64,000 nucleotides of DNA from Paenibacillus odorifer (GTDB lineage: Bacteria > Bacillota > Bacilli > Paenibacillales > Paenibacillaceae). The stretch's first letter is position 1. The number at the start of each line of letters is the position of its first letter. Where the stretch lies: the NCBI RefSeq assembly GCF_000758725.1, contig NZ_CP009428.1, forward strand, positions 5,208,001-5,272,000, in the 5' to 3' direction. The notes under the pieces were generated by a model. It ran no database searches and had not been told where the DNA came from. It saw only the letters and a program-made list of their open reading frames with translations. Shown here piece after piece: positions 63,021 through 64,000 of the stretch. Made by a program: the position numbers and the translations under genes.

Positions 63021-64000
63021 TTGAAACGTACCTTTAAACACTCTATTCAAAGATTTGGTATTGGAGCGGCAAGCTTCGGACTGGCTGTGTCTGTTCTTTT
63101 TCCATCAGCTGCATTTGCGAACTCATCCCTTGAATCTTCAACCCTGGTTACGGATGTACAGTCTCAAAGTGTGACCCCTCATAACTATGCTGGAGTACTC
63201 AAAGGTTCAGCACCAGTTTCAGTGATTGTGGAATTGACTAATAAACCAGTCAGTGTGTATGTAAATGAGGCAAAAACTTATTCTTTACGATCCTCAGTCT
63301 CCTCACAACGCAGTAAAATTATCTCAGAGCATAAAAGCTTTATTTCCTCAACACAGAAAATCGATGCCGATATCGGTTTTGAATACAGTGAGATTTTTAA
63401 CGGGTATTCCATTACGCTGCCAGCCAATCAAGTAAACAAGCTGTTAGAGCTTCCAGGCGTTGCGGCTATTTATCCGAATGAAGAAGTACATGCACTAGAA
63501 GACAGTGTTGAAGTGGCGACATTACCTGCTACACGTTCCTATTCAGACAGCGGTAAGCTAATAGGCGCGGACAAACTACATGATTTAGGTTACACAGGCA
63601 AAGATGTACAGGTAGCGGTTGTCGATACTGGTATTGATAAGAATCACCCTTTGTTAAAAGATAATTATAAGGGCGGCTATGATGTATATGATCAGGATGA
63701 TGATCCGGCTGAAACAGCCCCTGATGCTAACTTCCCTCCAAGAGCAGGCACTCCTTACGAAACCTCGCATGGTACACACGTTGCCGGGACAATTTTAGAT
63801 GTGGCACCTGAGGTAGAATTGTATGCGTATCGCGTACTTGGTCCCTATGGATCTGGTTCCACAGCGGATGTAATTGCGGGTATTGAGAAAGCGGTCGATG
63901 ACGGAGCAGATGTTATTAACCTTTCTCTAGGCTCTAGTGTCAACCAAAGCTATTCCGCGAGTTCAATCGCGATAGACAATACCGTAAAATCGGGCGTGAA
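63021..64000 (+). CDS. Secreted S8 serine peptidase, Vpr-like, 3' end cut by the window
   Basis: TTG 63021 (GGGAGG ten bases upstream) opens a frame still open at 64000. Residues 1-33 are a signal peptide with a short basic start and an AFA-type cleavage region (SAAFA-N). An inhibitor_I9-like propeptide follows to about 180. The catalytic Asp is residue 202 (VAVVDTG) and His is 250 (SHGTHVAG); the Ser lies beyond the window. The PA-type insert DANFPPRAGTPYETS between Asp and His is typical of Vpr-like enzymes. It is likely exported. No complete length can be given. Confidence 0.9.
   Translation, partial: MKRTFKHSIQRFGIGAASFGLAVSVLFPSAAFANSSLESSTLVTDVQSQSVTPHNYAGVLKGSAPVSVIVELTNKPVSVYVNEAKTYSLRSSVSSQRSKIISEHKSFISSTQKIDADIGFEYSEIFNGYSITLPANQVNKLLELPGVAAIYPNEEVHALEDSVEVATLPATRSYSDSGKLIGADKLHDLGYTGKDVQVAVVDTGIDKNHPLLKDNYKGGYDVYDQDDDPAETAPDANFPPRAGTPYETSHGTHVAGTILDVAPEVELYAYRVLGPYGSGSTADVIAGIEKAVDDGADVINLSLGSSVNQSYSASSIAIDNTVKSGV

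Noticed and set aside
1..64000. Insertion sequence, prophage or tRNA genes
   Set aside because: No transposase, integrase or phage gene and no cloverleaf was recognised; absence is by reading only, without a search tool.

Overview
The window is chromosomal DNA from a Gram-positive, spore-forming Bacillota of the Paenibacillus type. The main reasons are the run of genes pgpH-ybeY-dgkA-cdd-era-yqzL-recO-glyQ-glyS-yqxD-dnaG-rpoD-trmK-yqfO, in nearly the order known from Bacillus subtilis, the sporulation genes yqfC and yqfD, strong Shine-Dalgarno sites with several TTG starts, a glycyl T-box leader and a broken collagen-like gene of the Paenibacillus spore-surface type. Almost every gene is housekeeping. 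The less ordinary material lies in the intergenic DNA.

Layout. 1-4127: the 3' part of a subtilisin-like protease, a MocR-type regulator and a divergent aminotransferase. 4128-5395: about 1.2 kb of non-coding repeats. 5396-8627: RNase P RNA, yqfO, trmK and a membrane protein. 8690-16725: rpoD, dnaG, yqxD, glyS, glyQ behind a T-box, then recO and yqzL. 16839-24749: era, cdd, dgkA, ybeY, pgpH, phoH, yqfD, yqfC. 24852-29489: a small membrane protein, floA, a NfeD-family protease, yqeY, rpsU and hit. 29569-41767: the repair operon addB-addA-sbcD-sbcC. 42471-48212: an rRNA methyltransferase, a Na/Pi-type transporter and an ECF vitamin-type transporter. 48364-51850: an Ig-like repeat protein and azlCD. 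52194-56223: prmA, a site-2 protease, rsmE and mtaB. 56369-60958: tag, an ECF sigma/anti-sigma pair, a broken collagen-like gene and a PAS chemoreceptor-like protein. 61690-64000: small stress-like genes and the start of a second subtilisin-like protease.

How the genes work together: the central block carries out replication initiation and transcription (dnaG, rpoD), translation (glyQS, era, ybeY, rpsU, rsmE, prmA, mtaB, RNase P) and membrane and second-messenger homeostasis (pgpH, dgkA, floA). addAB and sbcCD form a double-strand-break repair unit.

Main finding: three intergenic loci (4884-5060, 42194-42370, 51879-52055) carry a 177-bp element built from four 20-bp modules in the order + + - -, with spacers of exactly 30, 37 and 30 bp in all three. 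The twelve modules share invariant positions (CGGAC, six bases, G, four bases, TATT), while the spacers have diverged. A second element with unrelated palindromic modules (18148-18336) has spacers of 26, 37 and 26, and a third, incomplete one (61110-61242) has 30 and 40. This looks like a class of modular intergenic elements with a shared scaffold and interchangeable module sequence. A separate repeat forms the leader directly in front of the ribosome binding sites of both cdd and prmA.
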